Origin: VXNE01 sp965116625
GTDB taxonomy: Bacteria > Pseudomonadota > Gammaproteobacteria > Pseudomonadales > Azotimanducaceae
NCBI GenBank assembly: GCA_965116625.1
Contig: OZ220717.1
Span: 806,001-870,000, forward strand
Direction: 5' to 3'
DNA length: 64,000 bases
Positions 62,137 through 64,000 of the stretch are shown one piece after another. The notes beneath the pieces were generated by a model that was not told where the DNA came from, did not search any database, and was given only the letters and a program-made list of their open reading frames with translations. Each line of letters begins with the position of its first letter. Position 1 is the stretch's first letter. The position numbers were made by a program, and so were the translations under genes.

Positions 62137-62521
62137 CGATCTCGTGGAGCGAAATGTCCAGGTCCGGATCGGGCAAGCGGTCCCTTGCGCGTTCCGGCCA
62201 CTCGATCAATTTTAACGCCGACGACCCCATCAGGTCATCGACCCCGATGAACTCGAGCTCTTCCGGGTCGACGATGCGATAGAAATCGAAGTGGAAGATC
62301 TCGCGGTCTCCCAGGGCGTACGGTTCGAGCAGCGTGTAGGTCGGGCTCTTTACCGGTCCGGTATGCCCCAGTCCCCGCAGGATGCCGCGGGCGAGCGTGG
62401 TCTTGCCGACACCGAGTTCTCCGCGCAGAAATACCAGTTCGCCGCCGAGTTGCGCGCTGAGCGCGGTGCCCCAGTCCAGTGTGGCGTCTGCGTCGGGCAA
62501 CTTTACGGTGGTCTTCTTCAA
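62087..62521 (-). CDS. tsaE: tRNA threonylcarbamoyladenosine biosynthesis ATPase TsaE
   Basis: 144 residues. Walker A FLRGELGVGKTTLARGILRG, then PTYTLLEPYALGDREIFHFD, FYRIVDPEELEFIG and LIEWPERARD. It drives t6A synthesis together with TsaB, TsaD and the TsaC at 6.7 kb. Start TTG at 62521, 8 bp after the nnrDE stop; no ATG or GTG fits. Confidence 0.92.
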   Translation of the reverse strand: MKKTTVKLPDADATLDWGTALSAQLGGELVFLRGELGVGKTTLARGILRGLGHTGPVKSPTYTLLEPYALGDREIFHFDFYRIVDPEELEFIGVDDLMGSSALKLIEWPERARDRLPDPDLDISLHEIDGGRLLEMVDHRSLRP

Positions 62522-62529
62522 CGGTGTCG

Positions 62530-63972
62530 TCAGTCCAGCCAGAGATGGCGGACGATGTCGCTTGCGACAATGGGTTGCGGCGCCCGTCGGCCCGCGGCCA
62601 CGTCGCCCGCCGCCGCGTGAAGGGAAACCCCGGCCTCGGCGGCGGACCGGATGTCGCGCCCCTGCGCCAGCAGTCCCGCGATGATGCCCGTCAGCACGTC
62701 GCCGCTGCCGGCGGTGGCGAGCCCGGGATTCCCGGCCGTGCAGATCCCCACGACTTCGCCTCTCTCGGCGACCAGTGTTCCAGCGCCCTTCAGCACCACG
62801 ACGTTTCCGAATCGTGCGGACAGGTCGCGCGCGGCGGCGGGCCGGTCGGAAACCGACGCTCCGCCGAGCAGCCGGGCCGCTTCGCCGGGATGCGGCGTGA
62901 GAATGCTCAATGCTGGCGGGCGAAGGTCGCGGGATGCGATGAGGTTCAGTCCGTCCGCATCGATGACCGCCGGCTTGCCGGCCGAGAGGGCCTCGTCCAG
63001 CAGTTGCTCTCCCCACGGTTGCCGCCCGAGGCCGGGGCCGACGGCAATGACGGTGCAGGCCTCCAGCAGATCGCCGATGTCGTCGCCCTCCGATACGCCA
63101 CGCACCATCAGTTCCGGCATCCGCGCGAGGATCGGCGCGCGATGTTCAGGCCGGGTCAGGACGCTGACCAGTCCGCAGCCGGTGCGCAGCGCCGCTTCAC
63201 CGGCAAGCAGCGTGGCGCCGCCCATGCCGCGCTCGCCGCCGATGACGAGCACGTGGCCGAACTGGTTCTTGTGTCCGGATTTCGGGCGTTTGGAGGGGGG
63301 CGGCGGCGAGAGCACCGGGATGCCGGGGACGGCGTCGTAGATCCCGGCGGGGACCCCGAGGCCATCGAAGACGATTTCCCCGGCATGATCGACGCCTTCG
63401 CCGGTATGCAGGCCGAGTTTCTCGCCGATGAAGGTCACGGTGACATCGGCCCGGACCGCCGCACCCAGTGTCACGCCCGAGTCGGCGGAGATGCCGCTCG
63501 GGAGGTCGATGGCGAGGACCGGTCTGCCGGCGGCATTGATGGCATCTATCGCTGCGCGGTACCGCGGCCGAAGTTCTCCGGTCGCGCCCGTGCCGAGCAG
63601 GGCGTCCACGACGACACTGCCGTCGACATCGAGCGACGCGTCGCCGCGCGGCACGCCGACCTCTGCGGCCCAGTCGCGGGCGGTGGCCGCGTCGCCCTTG
63701 AGCCGCGCGGGATCACCCACCTGGAGAAGCTGCGTCTTTATCCCGGCTTCGACAGCCATGCCTGCAACGATGTAGCCGTCGCCGGCATTGTTCCCCGATC
63801 CGCAGGCAACCGTGATGGCGCGGCAGTCCGGCCAGTGGCGCCGCAACGTCTCGAAAGCCGCGCGGCCGGCGCGGCGCATCAGGCTGATCCCGGGAATGCC
63901 ATGGGTCTCGATGGCCGTTCGGTCGAGCTGCCGAACCTCGGCCGCGGTGTAGACTCTGCCGGGGCGGTGCAT
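62530..63972 (-). CDS. bifunctional NAD(P)H-hydrate epimerase/ADP-dependent dehydratase
   Basis: 480 residues. The N-terminal YjeF epimerase half has LMRRAGRAAFETLRRHWP, VACGSGNNAGDGYIVAGMA and AIDLPSGISADSG. The C-terminal carbohydrate-kinase-like dehydratase half has FGHVLVIGGERGMGGATLLA, TPHPGEAARLLG and ATAGSGDVLTGIIAGLLAQG. It repairs hydrated NAD(P)H. It is first in the nnrDE-tsaE-amiC-mutL operon; 28 bp of sequence remain beyond its start. Confidence 0.95.
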   Translation of the reverse strand: MHRPGRVYTAAEVRQLDRTAIETHGIPGISLMRRAGRAAFETLRRHWPDCRAITVACGSGNNAGDGYIVAGMAVEAGIKTQLLQVGDPARLKGDAATARDWAAEVGVPRGDASLDVDGSVVVDALLGTGATGELRPRYRAAIDAINAAGRPVLAIDLPSGISADSGVTLGAAVRADVTVTFIGEKLGLHTGEGVDHAGEIVFDGLGVPAGIYDAVPGIPVLSPPPPSKRPKSGHKNQFGHVLVIGGERGMGGATLLAGEAALRTGCGLVSVLTRPEHRAPILARMPELMVRGVSEGDDIGDLLEACTVIAVGPGLGRQPWGEQLLDEALSAGKPAVIDADGLNLIASRDLRPPALSILTPHPGEAARLLGGASVSDRPAAARDLSARFGNVVVLKGAGTLVAERGEVVGICTAGNPGLATAGSGDVLTGIIAGLLAQGRDIRSAAEAGVSLHAAAGDVAAGRRAPQPIVASDIVRHLWLD

Positions 63973-64000
63973 GGCGGAATTATACGCGCGCGACCTGATG

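Overview
The window reads as a chromosomal segment of a GC-rich gammaproteobacterium. Conserved blocks in the usual gammaproteobacterial order support this: def-fmt-rsmB-trkA-trkH; rnr-rlmB-rpsF-rpsR-rplI-dnaB-radA; and nnrDE-tsaE-amiC-mutL-miaA-hfq-hflX-hflK-hflC-purA. Ergothioneine synthesis, heme A synthesis, paired class III CoA-transferases, LLM oxidoreductases and FAD dehydrogenases suggest an aerobic heterotroph, possibly marine or host-associated. The species cannot be named from the sequence alone.

Layout. 1-5.1 kb (minus): K+ uptake (trkH partial, trkA), rRNA methylation (rsmB), formyl-Met handling (fmt, def). 5.2-14.7 kb (plus): dprA, purE, tsaC, aroE, ctaA, ctaB, then a tight operon egtB-egtD-PhyH dioxygenase-BCCT transporter. 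14.7-27 kb: mostly metabolic accessory genes. They include a radical SAM protein, a self-regulating XRE pair, an avidin-like protein, an acyl-CoA-dehydrogenase-like monooxygenase, a candidate selenoprotein of the AhpD family coupled to a DUF3750-like gene, a GST, an LLM enzyme, two CoA-transferases, a cyclase and an enoyl-CoA hydratase. 27-38 kb: a duplicated TPR/TonB-C pair around an orphan HicB, a TIR-Nudix fusion, an SDR, a glutaminyl cyclase, a TcuA-like flavoprotein, a HigA-PIN-like fusion behind a frameshifted HigB, a ComEA-like protein, a flavin monooxygenase without a normal start codon, and OsmC. 38.9-46 kb: radA to rnr and tRNA-Leu(CAG). 46.1-51.3 kb: an accessory island beside the tRNA. 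It carries a ubiquitin-like cassette (Ubl, E2-like, JAB-E1 fusion, XRE regulator), a papain-like peptidase and two unknown genes. 51.4-64 kb: folE2, a Trm112-like gene, purA and the hfl/hfq/miaA/mutL/amiC/tsaE/nnrDE block.

Main discoveries. (1) The AhpD-like gene at 18999-20036 has an in-frame TGA exactly where the second cysteine of the CxxC-xxx-H motif belongs, followed by a SECIS-like hairpin. (2) The ubiquitin-like cassette lacks the canonical chemistry: the Ubl has no C-terminal Gly-Gly and the E2-like protein has no cysteine at all. (3) Two multidomain effector-like proteins, TIR-Nudix and HTH-PIN, look like single-gene or two-gene defence or toxin modules. (4) A dispersed intergenic repeat family of about 75-135 bp with several hairpins occurs at least five times, and two of its ends form an 18-bp perfect inverted repeat around hicB.
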